The notes under the pieces: generated by a model
The model's database searches: none
What the model was told of the DNA's origin: nothing
The model's input: only the letters and a program-made list of their open reading frames with translations
In this document: one piece after another, positions 7,609-15,552 of the stretch
Layout: each line of letters starts with the position of its first letter
Position numbering within the stretch: the stretch's first letter is position 1
Source: Nocardia cyriacigeorgica
GTDB taxonomy: Bacteria > Actinomycetota > Actinomycetes > Mycobacteriales > Mycobacteriaceae
DNA: 37,045 nucleotides
NCBI RefSeq assembly: GCF_010868145.1
Contig: NZ_JAAGUY010000037.1
Span: 1 to 37,045, forward strand
Direction of reading: 5' to 3'
Made by a program: the position numbers and the translations under genes

Positions 7609-7626
7609 TTCCATGATTTTATGGAA
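7609..7626. promoter_or_regulatory. Palindromic operator 2 (TTCCAT-N6-ATGGAA)
   Basis: TTCCAT (7609-7614) and ATGGAA (7621-7626) form a second inverted repeat with the same core as operator 1. A further TATTCCAT half-site at 7674-7681 abuts the ArsR start codon. The three sites cover the whole divergent promoter region. Confidence 0.6.
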
Positions 7627-7683
7627 GACAACTACCTGCGGCGATCGTCCTACTGTCGTCCGGTCGCGTACCATATTCCATAG

Positions 7684-8370
7684 ATGATTGGAGGAGTTGT
7701 GGGTGTTGATCGCACGGCCGCGAAGGCGGCGCTGTACGAGTCGTTCGCTGCCAGCGGTAAGGCTCTCGGTAGCGGCAAACGACTCGAGCTACTGGATCTA
7801 CTCGCCCAAGGCGAGCGCAGTGTGGAATCGCTCGCCGCGGCCGCCGGATTGAACCTCACAACCGCATCGGCACACTTGCAGACACTCAAGCAAGCCGGAT
7901 TCGTCGTGACCCGCCGTGAAGGCGTACGCATCCACTACCGCCTCGCCGGCGAGGACGTGGCGCAACTGTTCGCGTTACTACGCAAGGTCGCCGAAGCCCA
8001 CCAGTCTGCCGTGGCACCGGCCCGCGAAACCTACCTGGGTCCCGTCGACGGTCAGGAGATGACCCGCGAGGAACTGCTGGCCCGGGCCGAATTCGGAGAC
8101 ATCGTGATCTTGGACGTGCGCCCCGAGCCGGAGTATCGGGCAGGCCACATCCCCGCAGCGGTCAACATTCCTGTCGACCAGCTGGCCGACCGGGTCGCCG
8201 AGCTCCCTGGCGACAGCGAAATCGTCGTCTACTGCCGCGGCGAGTACTGCGTACTCGCCCACGACGCCGTGCGCCTGCTCACCGGCCACGGACGTCGGGC
8301 GATCCGGCTCCATGACGGCATGCTCGAATGGCGCCTGGCCGAACTACCCCTGGCCTTCGCGCCCGCCTGA
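7684..8370 (+). CDS. ArsR-rhodanese fusion regulator (reactive-sulfur sensor)
   Basis: 228 aa from ATG 7684; GTG 7699 is possible, but GGAGGAG at 7690-7696 sits close to it. Residues about 20-95 are an ArsR winged helix (ALGSGKRLELLDLLAQGERS, SVESLAAAAGLNLTTASAHL, REGVRIHYRLAG). Residues about 125-220 are a rhodanese domain (VILDVRPEPEYRAGHIPAAV and an active loop CRGEYC). The only two cysteines are in CRGEYC, so any persulfide sensing must occur in the rhodanese loop rather than in the helix-turn-helix domain. It is divergent from the persulfide enzyme and MFS carrier, with ATTCCA palindromes between, and probably represses both directions until reactive sulfur is present. Confidence 0.9.
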   Translation: MIGGVVGVDRTAAKAALYESFAASGKALGSGKRLELLDLLAQGERSVESLAAAAGLNLTTASAHLQTLKQAGFVVTRREGVRIHYRLAGEDVAQLFALLRKVAEAHQSAVAPARETYLGPVDGQEMTREELLARAEFGDIVILDVRPEPEYRAGHIPAAVNIPVDQLADRVAELPGDSEIVVYCRGEYCVLAHDAVRLLTGHGRRAIRLHDGMLEWRLAELPLAFAPA

Positions 8371-8399
8371 GGGCCGTGACCTGGCGCCGAAGCGGGCAT

Positions 8400-8633
8400 T
8401 CAGCGGCGCCGCGCCCTGCGCAGTCGGACCGCTGCGTGCATCAAACTCGGCACGCTCACTCCGGCGACGATCGCGGCCAGCGGGACCACGACATCGACCC
8501 ACGGGTCACGAATCGGGCGATAGCGAGCGATTCCGTCGCGTACCTCGATGAAGCCCAGCGCCCGGACTGTAGGCGCGGGGGAGAGCCGGGAAGCCGACGG
8601 TCGTCGCAGGTTCGTGCCCTTGGCGGGGCACAC
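8400..8633 (-). CDS. Possible small membrane protein or gene remnant
   Basis: The frame ends with RDPWVDVVVPLAAIVAGVSV, one membrane helix followed by a basic tail (RLRRARRR). Codon use in this part looks coding, but the first 25 residues do not. No clear start or ribosome site is seen (nominal GTG 8633). It may be the C-terminal end of a lost membrane protein. Nothing else is recognised between 8371 and 8754. Confidence 0.25.
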   Translation of the reverse strand: MCPAKGTNLRRPSASRLSPAPTVRALGFIEVRDGIARYRPIRDPWVDVVVPLAAIVAGVSVPSLMHAAVRLRRARRR

Positions 8634-8754
8634 AGACGATGGGAACGCGGACGACCTGCTGTTCTTGGTCGGCCGGTTGGTTATCGAAGGCGATTACCTG
8701 CTTCAATCGGGCAGCGCCGTTCTCGTGACGCCCCGCTGGCCATGAGCTTCGCAA

Positions 8755-9279
8755 CTATCCGTCGACGACCGTGATTTTGGCCTGATCGGCATCAACCCCC
8801 GGATCAGAGGGGTTTGCTTCGGACTTCACCGTGATGCGCGACTTGTCGATGCCGTTGGCCTCGAGTTCGGCTGCGATGTTGTCACCGCGGGCCTTGGCCA
8901 CGGATTTGGCGGTGGCCACATTCGAATCCTGGGCGTAGGTCGTGATTTCGATCTTGGTGTCGTTGCCCTGTAACGCTGCCGCTACCGCTTTGAGAGTGGC
9001 GGTGTCGGTCGCGCCGAGGTCGGAGCTGCCCGGGTCGAAGGCGATCGGGGCGGCGACCAAGACCTTGTTTATCGCATCCTGAACCGTTTGCTGCACGCTG
9101 TCGCGCACAGAGGTCACCGCCGAGGATGCTGTTGCGGCGATGCTGCTACGCATGGTGCTGGCCTGGACAGTCGAGGTGGTCATCGGGGCTGATGAGTCAT
9201 CATCGGAGTTGCACGCTGCGGTCATCATCAGAACCGCCGCGATCGATGCGATCCCATAGACGCTGCTTTCGAGTTTCAC
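8755..9279 (-). CDS. OmpA-like periplasmic/cell-wall lipoprotein
   Basis: 174 aa from GTG 9279, with AGGAG at 9286-9290. Residues 1-22 are a lipoprotein signal peptide ending in the lipobox TAAC, so Cys23 would be lipidated. A Ser/Thr/Asp-rich linker follows (SDDDSSAPMTTS). From about residue 75 comes an OmpA-like domain: APIAFDPGSSDLGATDTATL, a middle strand IEITTYAQDSN, and KSVAKARGDNIAAELEANGI. The usual Arg of the peptidoglycan-binding NxxLSxxRA motif is replaced by a degenerate KARGDNI. It probably anchors to peptidoglycan or spans the periplasm like ArfA/OmpATb C-domains. It is a single gene without operon partners. Confidence 0.8.
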   Translation of the reverse strand: MKLESSVYGIASIAAVLMMTAACNSDDDSSAPMTTSTVQASTMRSSIAATASSAVTSVRDSVQQTVQDAINKVLVAAPIAFDPGSSDLGATDTATLKAVAAALQGNDTKIEITTYAQDSNVATAKSVAKARGDNIAAELEANGIDKSRITVKSEANPSDPGVDADQAKITVVDG

Positions 9280-10182
9280 CGGAATCTCCTGGTCTGTGAG
9301 TGTCGGAAGGGAGGGCCTTGCGGGAGCAGCTATTCGATCAGCCGGACTTTGCTCCTGGGTCACGGGGCCAGGCTGGGCGGTGTTCTCGAATACCGGCGCC
9401 GCTGCTGGCGTTCCGAGTTCCAGCGATGCCCCTGGCCACATCGCGGTGGGCGGCGCTGACCACGTCGATGTCGGTGGCGGCAGGCCGGTCAGTCCCACCT
9501 CGTCGAGATGGGTTGTCGAGCAAGACGATGGCCACCGCGTCCATCGGCAGCACGACGAGATCGCGCAGGGACACCAGACTGATCCCGACGACCCCGGCAG
9601 CCGCCGCGGTGATCGTCACGCAGGCGGTGGTGCCAGGAGAGTCGGCCCGAGGAATTCGACCGGGTCCAGCACAGTAGTTGATCCCATAGGCGAATCGTGC
9701 GCCGGCTCCAGACCTCGCGCCTCACCCAAATCGGGTGAATCCCTGTAACACGGGTGCCGTTCGTAGCTGGGCAGACGCGTGGCCTCCGTGTTGTCATACT
9801 CGGTGCGGCGGGCACATCAGAGATGGGAACGCGGGGCGCCGTGCCGTCGCCCGAAGAAGCCGACGAGCCGGTCGAGTTCGGTGACCACCAGTTGGTCGTT
9901 GGGTCGGTTGCGCCCGGTCGCCTGCGAACCGATCCAAACCAACGCCCTGATCAGGGTAGTGTTGTGAATCTCGTTGTCCCCTCGCGTGTATCAGACCGCG
10001 ATGCGGCGACGACATCGAATTTGGGATGGCGGTCGCTACCTCTTGGACTCCGTGCGGGCAAGGTCGACCGCGCACCGGATTCGAACCTGCGACACCCACT
10101 TTCAAGAGAGCGTATTACGCCGGTTTTGCCTGGTACCTGATCGACAAGCCGGACCCGAACTTCGCCATTGTGACGCTAGCGG
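9280..10182. other. Gene-poor stretch with decayed sequence
   Basis: I find no intact gene in these 900 bases. On the minus strand, about 9500-9619, a frame reads ITAAAAGVVGISLVSLRDLV, a plausible membrane-helix remnant. Bases 9822-9834 repeat a 13-mer also found at 8638-8650 within a roughly 30-bp imperfect match. Bases 10076-10094 (minus strand) resemble a tRNA T-arm (GGTTCGAATCC) but no cloverleaf can be completed. Confidence 0.4.
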
Positions 10183-10545
10183 CTAACGCTTCGCGTAGTC
10201 GGCGACGCCCTGCCAGTCGAGCATTACGCAGGCCTCCTCGCCGACGACCCACGCGTCGTGGCCGGGTGGTACCACCATCAGATCGCCCGGCCCGAATTCC
10301 ACCTGCTCGCCGTCGTCCATGCGTACCACCAGTCGACCGGAAAGGCAGTAGCCCATATGGGGTGCCTGGCAGCTGTCGGTCCCGGCGATCGGTTTGACGT
10401 GCAGCGACCACTTCCAGCCGGGTTCGAACACCGCCCGGCCCACCGGGCCGCTGTCGAGCTCGACGAGGTCGAGCTTTCCCTTGCCCTGCTCGAATGGTCT
10501 GGTCTCCTCGGGTGCGTCGAAGTTCTTGCGCGTGATGGTGGACAT
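10183..10545 (-). CDS. Small cupin-domain protein
   Basis: 120 aa from ATG 10545, with AAGGAG upstream. A single beta-barrel cupin: GRAVFEPGWKWSLHVKPIAG, then APHMGYCLSGRLVVRMDDGE (motif 1 region) and VEFGPGDLMVVPPGHDAWVV (motif 2 region). Metal-ligand candidates are H69 in APHMGY and H101 in PPGHDAW, fewer than a full cupin set. The role may be ligand binding or a minor dioxygenase or isomerase activity. It stands alone between decayed regions. Confidence 0.85.
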   Translation of the reverse strand: MSTITRKNFDAPEETRPFEQGKGKLDLVELDSGPVGRAVFEPGWKWSLHVKPIAGTDSCQAPHMGYCLSGRLVVRMDDGEQVEFGPGDLMVVPPGHDAWVVGEEACVMLDWQGVADYAKR

Positions 10546-10882
10546 GGCGTCTCCTTGTCGTCCGTCGGTGCTGACGTGTTGTTGTCCACCTGGGGCGCGT
10601 CTTCGCGCTCGGCCCGCCACGGCAGCCAACGCACAGTTAATGGTTCGCCGGTCCGGGACTACGCGCAAGGGGTGCAACCGTCATGCGCCAGGTCGCTGAC
10701 TCGCGGCTGTCGATAGCCCGCCGGAGATTGTCGCCGCGACCGAGGAACAGGTGCAGGCCAATCGCCGTCTGCTCGAGGTCCGCGAGGCGGCTGAATACCC
10801 AGCCAGATATGGTCTCGGCCCTATTAACGCACCCAACTGGCGTCTGGCCGAGTCCAAGGGACCGGCTACGCGGTTTCGCCGG
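10546..10882 (+). other. Intergenic stretch with a possible gene remnant
   Basis: On the plus strand, about 10720-10880, one frame reads EEQVQANRRLLEVREAAEYP and then ARYGLGPINAPNWRLAES with coding-like codons. It has no start, and runs into the antisense of the IclR gene. It is likely the decayed remains of an unrecognised gene. Confidence 0.25.
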
Positions 10883-11773
10883 CTAGTTGCCGAGTTCCGC
10901 TGCAGCTTGTTTGATCTCCTTGATCAGGCGGTCTCGTTCAGGCTTACTCACGTGTGGCCGCAGAGGCCCGAGTTGGAGCTCGTATAGGGCCCGGTTGGTG
11001 CGGTCGAACACCGGGACGCTCAGGTAGCTGATAGGTAGCGACTCGTTCTCGTCGAGCAGGCTGAACTCATACGGCGGGCCTGCCAGCTCGCCGATCACGT
11101 CGAGTGCTCTCTTGCCGAGCGAGTCGCGTTGCGGGTGTTCTGCGAGTAGGCCGATCATTTCGTCGATCAAGCGGAGAACCAGCGGATCGGTACGTCCCAG
11201 TTCGTAGACCACGACCCCGAACTCTCGAGCTTGGACGAGCACCGTTTCGAGTGATTCTCTACTTTCGGCTGGCGCCGTGTTGAGCCATGAGCGCTGTTGT
11301 GCCGCCGGGCGGTGCGCCATCACGGCTGCTCCCAAGGGTGCCCGCAGGGGTAGGCGCGTGCCAACCCGCACGGCGGTGGGTAGGTCTTGCTGTCCTCGAG
11401 CGATACCGACGTACGTCGCCTCGGTGACACCGATCAAAGCCAGCGCGACGCCACATCCCGCGCGTTCGGCCAACTGTCGCAGCGCTCGACCATCGTCGAG
11501 CGCCGGATACGCATGATGGATCGCCTCGGCCACGCCGATGAGACCCGAGCCGAGCACGTACCGGCGATCGGATTGTCTGATCACCCATCCCGCTCGCTCG
11601 AGCGAAGCCATGATCAGCGTCGTGGTCGACCGGCTGAGCTCGAGACGTTCGGCAATATCCTTGATCGAGAAGGGCTCTGACCTGCCGGCCAGCAGCTCAA
11701 CGATTGCGATCACCCGATCCGTCGGCGGTGACCCACCTCGATCAGATTTCTCCGGAGCCTTGCCTTCCGTCAT
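10883..11773 (-). CDS. IclR-family transcriptional regulator
   Basis: 296 aa from ATG 11773, with AGGGG a few bases upstream; an ATG at 11788 would add 5 residues and has a weaker ribosome site. Residues about 15-80 are the winged helix: TDRVIAIVELLAGRSEPFSI, KDIAERLELSRSTTTLIMAS, LERAGWVIRQSDRRYVLGSG. The rest is the IclR effector domain (ATYVGIARGQQDLPTAVRVG, RLPLRAPLGAAVMAH). It sits divergently from a short-chain dehydrogenase gene, with an AT-rich palindrome between, and probably controls it. The effector is unknown. Confidence 0.9.
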   Translation of the reverse strand: MTEGKAPEKSDRGGSPPTDRVIAIVELLAGRSEPFSIKDIAERLELSRSTTTLIMASLERAGWVIRQSDRRYVLGSGLIGVAEAIHHAYPALDDGRALRQLAERAGCGVALALIGVTEATYVGIARGQQDLPTAVRVGTRLPLRAPLGAAVMAHRPAAQQRSWLNTAPAESRESLETVLVQAREFGVVVYELGRTDPLVLRLIDEMIGLLAEHPQRDSLGKRALDVIGELAGPPYEFSLLDENESLPISYLSVPVFDRTNRALYELQLGPLRPHVSKPERDRLIKEIKQAAAELGN

Positions 11774-11815
11774 CAACGCCCCTAGCATTGCCGACGCCTA
11801 ATATCGGTCATGATG

Positions 11816-11831
11816 TGACTAATATTTGTCA
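11816..11831. promoter_or_regulatory. Palindrome between IclR regulator and SDR gene
   Basis: TGAC (11816-11819) and GTCA (11828-11831) flank an AT-rich 8-bp centre in TGACTAATATTTGTCA. The position between the divergent genes fits an IclR operator or promoter element. Confidence 0.45.
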
Positions 11832-11973
11832 TCTTATCAGCCTTGCGTCACTCGACGTTGGCGCGTCGCAGCCCGGGGCGGAGGCCGTGGCGTACCCCGA
11901 CCCAACTACAACAGGGCCCTGGCAGAGTTCGGCCGCACGTGACTCAGCCCGGGCGATCCCTGAAAGGAAGATC

Positions 11974-12780
11974 ATGGCGACTTACGTTCTCACCGGGGCT
12001 GCCTCCGGGCTCGGCGCGGCCACGAAGGCACGGCTGGAGGCCGATGGCCACCGCGTGATCGGCGTCGACCTGCACAACACCGACGTGAATGTGGACCTGA
12101 GCACGGCAGAGGGACGCGCCGAGGCGATCGCGAGGGTCACCGAACTGGCCGACGGCAAGATTGACGGGTTCGCCCCGTTCGCCGGCCTGGCCGCCGCCAC
12201 CGGCCGCCCGGCCCGCCTGCTCATCGCCGTCAACTACTTCGGCGCGATCGAACTGCTCGAGGGATTGCGTCCGCTGCTGGCGAAAGGCGAGAGCCCTTCC
12301 GTGGTCCTCATCAGCTCGAATTCGACCACCAGCCAGCCGAACTGGCCGATCGAGCTTGCCGACGCCTGCCTAGCCGGTGACGAGGAGGGTGCGAACAAGG
12401 TCGCTGACACCTTCGGCGATCTCGCGGCCATACAGGCTTACCCGGCGACCAAGGCGGCGCTGGCGTACTACGCGCGGACCAAGTCCGCCGAGTACATCGC
12501 ACAGGGTATTCGGCTCAACGCGATCGCGCCCGGCCTCATCGACACCCCGATGACCCAGGAGGGCCGCAAGGACCCGCTGATCGGGGCGGGCATGGAGCAG
12601 TTCCTTGCCACCATCCCCGCTGGCCGCGGCGGCAAGCCGGAGGAGGTCGCAGCCCTGGTTGCGTTCCTGCTCGGCCCGGAGGCGTCGTACTTCGTCGGTT
12701 CGGTCGTGTTCGTCGACGGCGGCACGGACGCCGCTTTCCGCGGCAGGGACTGGCCGAGCGTGTGGCAGATCGACATGTGA
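11974..12780 (+). CDS. Short-chain dehydrogenase/reductase (3-alpha-hydroxysteroid dehydrogenase/carbonyl reductase-like)
   Basis: 268 aa from ATG 11974, with AAGGAAG upstream. The NAD(P) site is TGAASGLG (about residues 7-14), and the second strand ends in GVDLHNTDVNVDL, an Asp that favours NAD. The catalytic set is visible: VNYFGA, LISSNSTTSQ (Ser) and AYPATKAALAYY (Tyr and Lys). The long insertion around WPIELADACLAGDEEGAN before the active Tyr and the C-terminus are typical of the HsdA-like 3-alpha-HSD/carbonyl reductase group. It would reduce or oxidise a ketone or hydroxyl on a steroid or aromatic substrate. The IclR protein divergent from it is the likely regulator. Confidence 0.9.
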   Translation: MATYVLTGAASGLGAATKARLEADGHRVIGVDLHNTDVNVDLSTAEGRAEAIARVTELADGKIDGFAPFAGLAAATGRPARLLIAVNYFGAIELLEGLRPLLAKGESPSVVLISSNSTTSQPNWPIELADACLAGDEEGANKVADTFGDLAAIQAYPATKAALAYYARTKSAEYIAQGIRLNAIAPGLIDTPMTQEGRKDPLIGAGMEQFLATIPAGRGGKPEEVAALVAFLLGPEASYFVGSVVFVDGGTDAAFRGRDWPSVWQIDM

Positions 12781-12847
12781 CTCCGGCACCGATTTCACCC
12801 GCATCGTGTGAAGCGTAGAAGGCCGTTGGGTCTTAGCGTCCCGACGT

Positions 12848-13477
12848 ATGAACGGACTCGTGGTCGCAGTGGTCGGTCTGCTGTTGTGCTTCTACGGCAT
12901 CCGGTCGGTGCATCTGGGGATTCTGGCGATCGGGTTCGGGCTTGGGTGGATGATTGCCGATTTGTTCAACGCGACGTTCTGGTGGTTGTTGCTGGTTGCG
13001 CTGATCGGGGCTGTGTCGTCGTGGGTGGTGACGTCGCTGATCTTTCGGTTCGCGTCGTATTTCATCGGTGGGCTCACCGGTGCGATGATCGGCACGAAGC
13101 TGGCCACGGTGCTGCAACCGGGCGACAAGAACTGGGCGTTGAGCATGATCGTCGCGCTTGCGGTGTGTGTGGCGGGTGCGTTTCTCGCGGAGAAGTTCCG
13201 TGCGCGCGCTCTGCTCTGGTTGACCTCGATCGGGGGCGCGAGCATGATCCTGAGCGGCGTCGCTCGGATGGATGACTCGCTGGAGTTTCTCCGTAGTCCG
13301 GAAGCCGGCTGGCAGCAGATCACCTCGACGCTGGCCTGGGTCGGGTTGTCGGTCCTCGGCTGGATCGTCCAGCGTCATCTCTTCGCCGAGAGACTGGGGA
13401 TCGAGCACCTTGCCGGAGACGGTGAAGGCGATAGCCCTGATATGCGTCAGCGCAACGGCGGCTGGCCTGCGGGGTAG
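12848..13477 (+). CDS. Polytopic membrane protein, DUF4203-like
   Basis: 209 aa from ATG 12848. Six to seven hydrophobic segments start at the very N-terminus (VVAVVGLLLCFYGIRSVHLG, then ILAIGFGLGWMIADLF, FWWLLLVALIGAVSSWVV, a Gly-rich ASYFIGGLTGAMIGT). The pattern of short glycine-rich helices is that of DUF4203/TM7S3-like proteins of unknown function. The C-terminus is polar. Only 25 bp separate it from the first LitR-like regulator, so both are probably on one transcript and this membrane protein may belong to the regulon or signal to it. Confidence 0.75.
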   Translation: MNGLVVAVVGLLLCFYGIRSVHLGILAIGFGLGWMIADLFNATFWWLLLVALIGAVSSWVVTSLIFRFASYFIGGLTGAMIGTKLATVLQPGDKNWALSMIVALAVCVAGAFLAEKFRARALLWLTSIGGASMILSGVARMDDSLEFLRSPEAGWQQITSTLAWVGLSVLGWIVQRHLFAERLGIEHLAGDGEGDSPDMRQRNGGWPAG

Positions 13478-13502
13478 TCGACTGTCGAGGCAAGATAAGC
13501 CT

Positions 13503-14366
13503 ATGCACGTCGGCCAGGTTCCGTTGTCCGCCGCCTCTGGTTTTCCGGTGCGCGTAGTCGCTGAGCGCCTCGGCATACCGACGGCAACGCTGCGTAGCTG
13601 GAATCAGCGCTATGGCATCGGTCCTGCGCGTAGACCCGGACGGCATCGCCTCTACAGTGCGGCCGATATCGCGCAGGTGGAGCAGATGCTGGCGTTGGTT
13701 CGGGCTGGTTCGAGTCCGGCGAGTGCCGCGGCGTCCATCGTGACGATGCGGGCGGTCCCGGAGCGGGGCGACTGGGAGCGGTTGCTGACCGCGGCTTTCG
13801 AGCTCGACACCACTGCCGTGTTCGATCTGCTCGGTGCGCACCTGGACACCTACGGTGTCATCGATACGTGGGATCTGATGTGTCGTCCCACCTTCGCCGA
13901 GGTCATCGCGCGCCAGGTGAGTGGTGAGGGCTGCGTCGATGTCGAGCATCTGCTGTCGTGGTCGATCACGGCCGCGCTGCACAACTACGCTCCGCCGGCC
14001 GCCATCGCCGATCCGCGCTCGACCCTGCTGGCATGCACGAGCGGTGAGACTCACGTATTGGCACTGGAAGCCCTGCGTGCCGCACTCGCCGAGCGGCGCG
14101 TACGGGTCCGCATGCTGGGCGCGAATGTTCCCACCGCGGCGATCGCCGACACGCTGGCGCGTCCCGATGGCCCTGCCACCGTTGTGCTGTGGTCCCAGCA
14201 GGAGTCGACCGCCTTGCTGTCGGCGATACGCGCCGCTGAAGTGGCCGGTGCGCGAGTGCTGGTCGGTGGACCCGGCTGGGAGTCGGCCATCCTGCCGCCG
14301 GCCACGATCACTCTTTCCGGGCTCGCGGACGCCGTGAACCGCATAGTCGATGACGAAGGACGCTGA
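13503..14366 (+). CDS. MerR-type regulator with CarH/LitR-like cobalamin domain (paralog 1)
   Basis: 287 aa from ATG 13503. Residues 14-75 are a MerR winged helix (VRVVAERLGIPTATLRSWNQ and RRPGRHRLYSAADIAQVE). Residues about 95-165 match the helical cobalamin-capping domain and 170-285 a Rossmann-like B12-binding domain. Of the CarH motifs, the EH pair of Wx9EH is present (E148, H149), but the Trp is Gln138. The lower-ligand motif E/DxHxxG reads E182-T-H184-V-L-A187, so the His is kept and the last Gly lost. CarH-type proteins bind adenosylcobalamin as dark tetramers and release DNA on light. Whether this one binds B12 is uncertain. It precedes a fasciclin gene with two direct-repeat sites between, and has a close paralog at 22152. 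Confidence 0.88.
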   Translation: MHVGQVPLSAASGFPVRVVAERLGIPTATLRSWNQRYGIGPARRPGRHRLYSAADIAQVEQMLALVRAGSSPASAAASIVTMRAVPERGDWERLLTAAFELDTTAVFDLLGAHLDTYGVIDTWDLMCRPTFAEVIARQVSGEGCVDVEHLLSWSITAALHNYAPPAAIADPRSTLLACTSGETHVLALEALRAALAERRVRVRMLGANVPTAAIADTLARPDGPATVVLWSQQESTALLSAIRAAEVAGARVLVGGPGWESAILPPATITLSGLADAVNRIVDDEGR

Positions 14367-14401
14367 GCGCGCGCAGGTCGTGGCTGCTGGCCGTCGGGAA
14401 A

Positions 14402-14423
14402 TAAATCGACGCGTAAACGATGC
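14402..14423 (-). promoter_or_regulatory. Direct-repeat site A (two 11-bp units), candidate LitR-like operator
   Basis: Read on the minus strand, GCATCG (from 14423) is followed exactly 11 bp later by GCGTCG (from 14412). The first unit matches site C in ten of eleven bases. It lies just after the first LitR-like gene. No other explanation is seen. Confidence 0.55.
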
Positions 14424-14483
14424 ATTCTTCAATGATTAGTGCCACAATCAGGGGGTGGGCACAGATCACGTGGCTTTCTCGCG

Positions 14484-14576
14484 ATGGCCTGGCGATACCC
14501 GCGCAACCGCGGTAAGTTCGACGCGCCTCGCGCCCTGGATGACGTCTTCATCTGCGTATATGGCGGCGCGGAGTGA
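14484..14576 (+). CDS. Possible 30-aa peptide or gene remnant
   Basis: The frame from ATG 14484 reads MAWRYPRNRGKFDAPRALDD and ends VFICVYGGAE. The composition is protein-like but there is no ribosome site. It could be the tail of a deleted gene between sites A and B. The remainder of 14367-14833 shows only the two repeat sites. Confidence 0.2.
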   Translation: MAWRYPRNRGKFDAPRALDDVFICVYGGAE

Positions 14577-14663
14577 GTCGACTCGACCTTCGGCCGCCGT
14601 GCTTGGACCCGCGAACGCTGTGCGCGTCCAGCGCGGTCCGATGCTCGGTCGATGTGCGGTAGT

Positions 14664-14685
14664 GCATCGTATTCGCATCGAACAA
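14664..14685 (+). promoter_or_regulatory. Direct-repeat site B, upstream of the fasciclin gene
   Basis: GCATCG at 14664 and again at 14675, 11 bp apart. It is preceded directly by the 12-mer TGTGCGGTAGTG (14653-14664), which also occurs right after site D. The site ends about 150 bp before the fasciclin start. Confidence 0.6.
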
Positions 14686-14833
14686 TCTCAATTCTGGCCG
14701 GCTACCTGTGGTGATCAACAATGATCCGCACCGTATTGGAAGCTGCGGGTATTCACGGTTGTGAGGGGCCTGTCAGAGCTGTCGTGAACTCAGCGATTCA
14801 GCTGCCACGTCCAACGAACGAGAGGTGGAGGAA

Positions 14834-15493
14834 ATGAGGAGCAACGCACGAATGACAGTGGCAGCAGTTGGCGTGGGGGCATTGGCATTGTTCGGCGTAG
14901 CCGCGTGTACGACGGATGACTCATCATCCGACTCGGCGGATAGAACAACGATGCCGCAGATGACGACCGAAACGATGTCACCGACGACGACCGATGCGGC
15001 CCAGGCGAACCTCGTTGGTCCGGGCTGTACGGAATACGCCGAGCAAGTTCCCACCGGCCCTGGGTCGATCGAAGGCATGTCCGAAGAACCGGTCGCGGTA
15101 GCGGCATCGAACAATCCGATGCTGACCAACCTCACCGCCGCCGTGTCGGGCCAACTGAATCCAGAAGTCAACCTGGTCGACACGCTCAACGGTGGTGAGT
15201 TCACCGTTTTCGCGCCCGTGGACGATGCCTTCGCGAAGGTCGATCCGGCCACCATAGAGAGTCTGAAAACCGATTCGGCAACACTGGAAACGATTCTCAC
15301 CTATCACGTAGTGCCAGGTCGGATCGCGCCGGACGCCCTCACGGGTACGCAGACGACGGTGCAGGGTGGCACGGTGTCCGTCACCGGGTCCGGTGACAGT
15401 CTGCAGGTCAACGGCGCTGCCGTCATTTGCGGTGGTATCGGTACCGCGAATGCGACGGTCTATCTGATCGATTCCATCCTCATTCCGCAGTGA
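14834..15493 (+). CDS. Fasciclin-domain lipoprotein (MPT83-like)
   Basis: 219 aa from ATG 14834; ATG 14852, with AGGAG at 14837-14841, is an alternative. An N-terminal signal peptide ends in a lipobox GVAAC, so the mature protein starts at a lipidated Cys. A Thr/Ser/Asp linker of about 35 residues follows. The fasciclin (FAS1) domain covers about residues 80-219: GPGSIEGMSEEPVAVAASNN, VDTLNGGEFTVFAPVDDAFA (motif H1), LETILTYHVVPGRI (H2), and VNGAAVICGGIGTANATVYL near the end. The order and motifs are those of MPT83/MPT70, surface or secreted adhesion-type proteins of mycobacteria. It stands alone after sites A and B and converges on the MMPL gene. Confidence 0.92.
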   Translation: MRSNARMTVAAVGVGALALFGVAACTTDDSSSDSADRTTMPQMTTETMSPTTTDAAQANLVGPGCTEYAEQVPTGPGSIEGMSEEPVAVAASNNPMLTNLTAAVSGQLNPEVNLVDTLNGGEFTVFAPVDDAFAKVDPATIESLKTDSATLETILTYHVVPGRIAPDALTGTQTTVQGGTVSVTGSGDSLQVNGAAVICGGIGTANATVYLIDSILIPQ

Positions 15494-15552
15494 GAATCCC
15501 GCGCTGAGTTCCCGTCGGCACTGTCTGCGAATGCTCTGGCAGGTTCGTCGCG

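Noticed and set aside
9338..9619. Minus-strand frame with a hydrophobic N-terminus
   Set aside because: Only the first 35 residues look like protein; the rest is Arg/Pro noise. No ribosome site. Kept only as a remnant note.
10060..10130. Possible tRNA on the minus strand (GGTTCGAATCC T-loop-like core, CTTGAAA loop-like string)
   Set aside because: The T stem has a mismatch, the anticodon stem does not pair and no acceptor or D arm can be built. At most a tRNA relic.
14455..14724. Plus-strand frame starting GTG behind a G-rich string
   Set aside because: Composition is not protein-like, and it crosses direct-repeat site B, which is better explained as promoter DNA.
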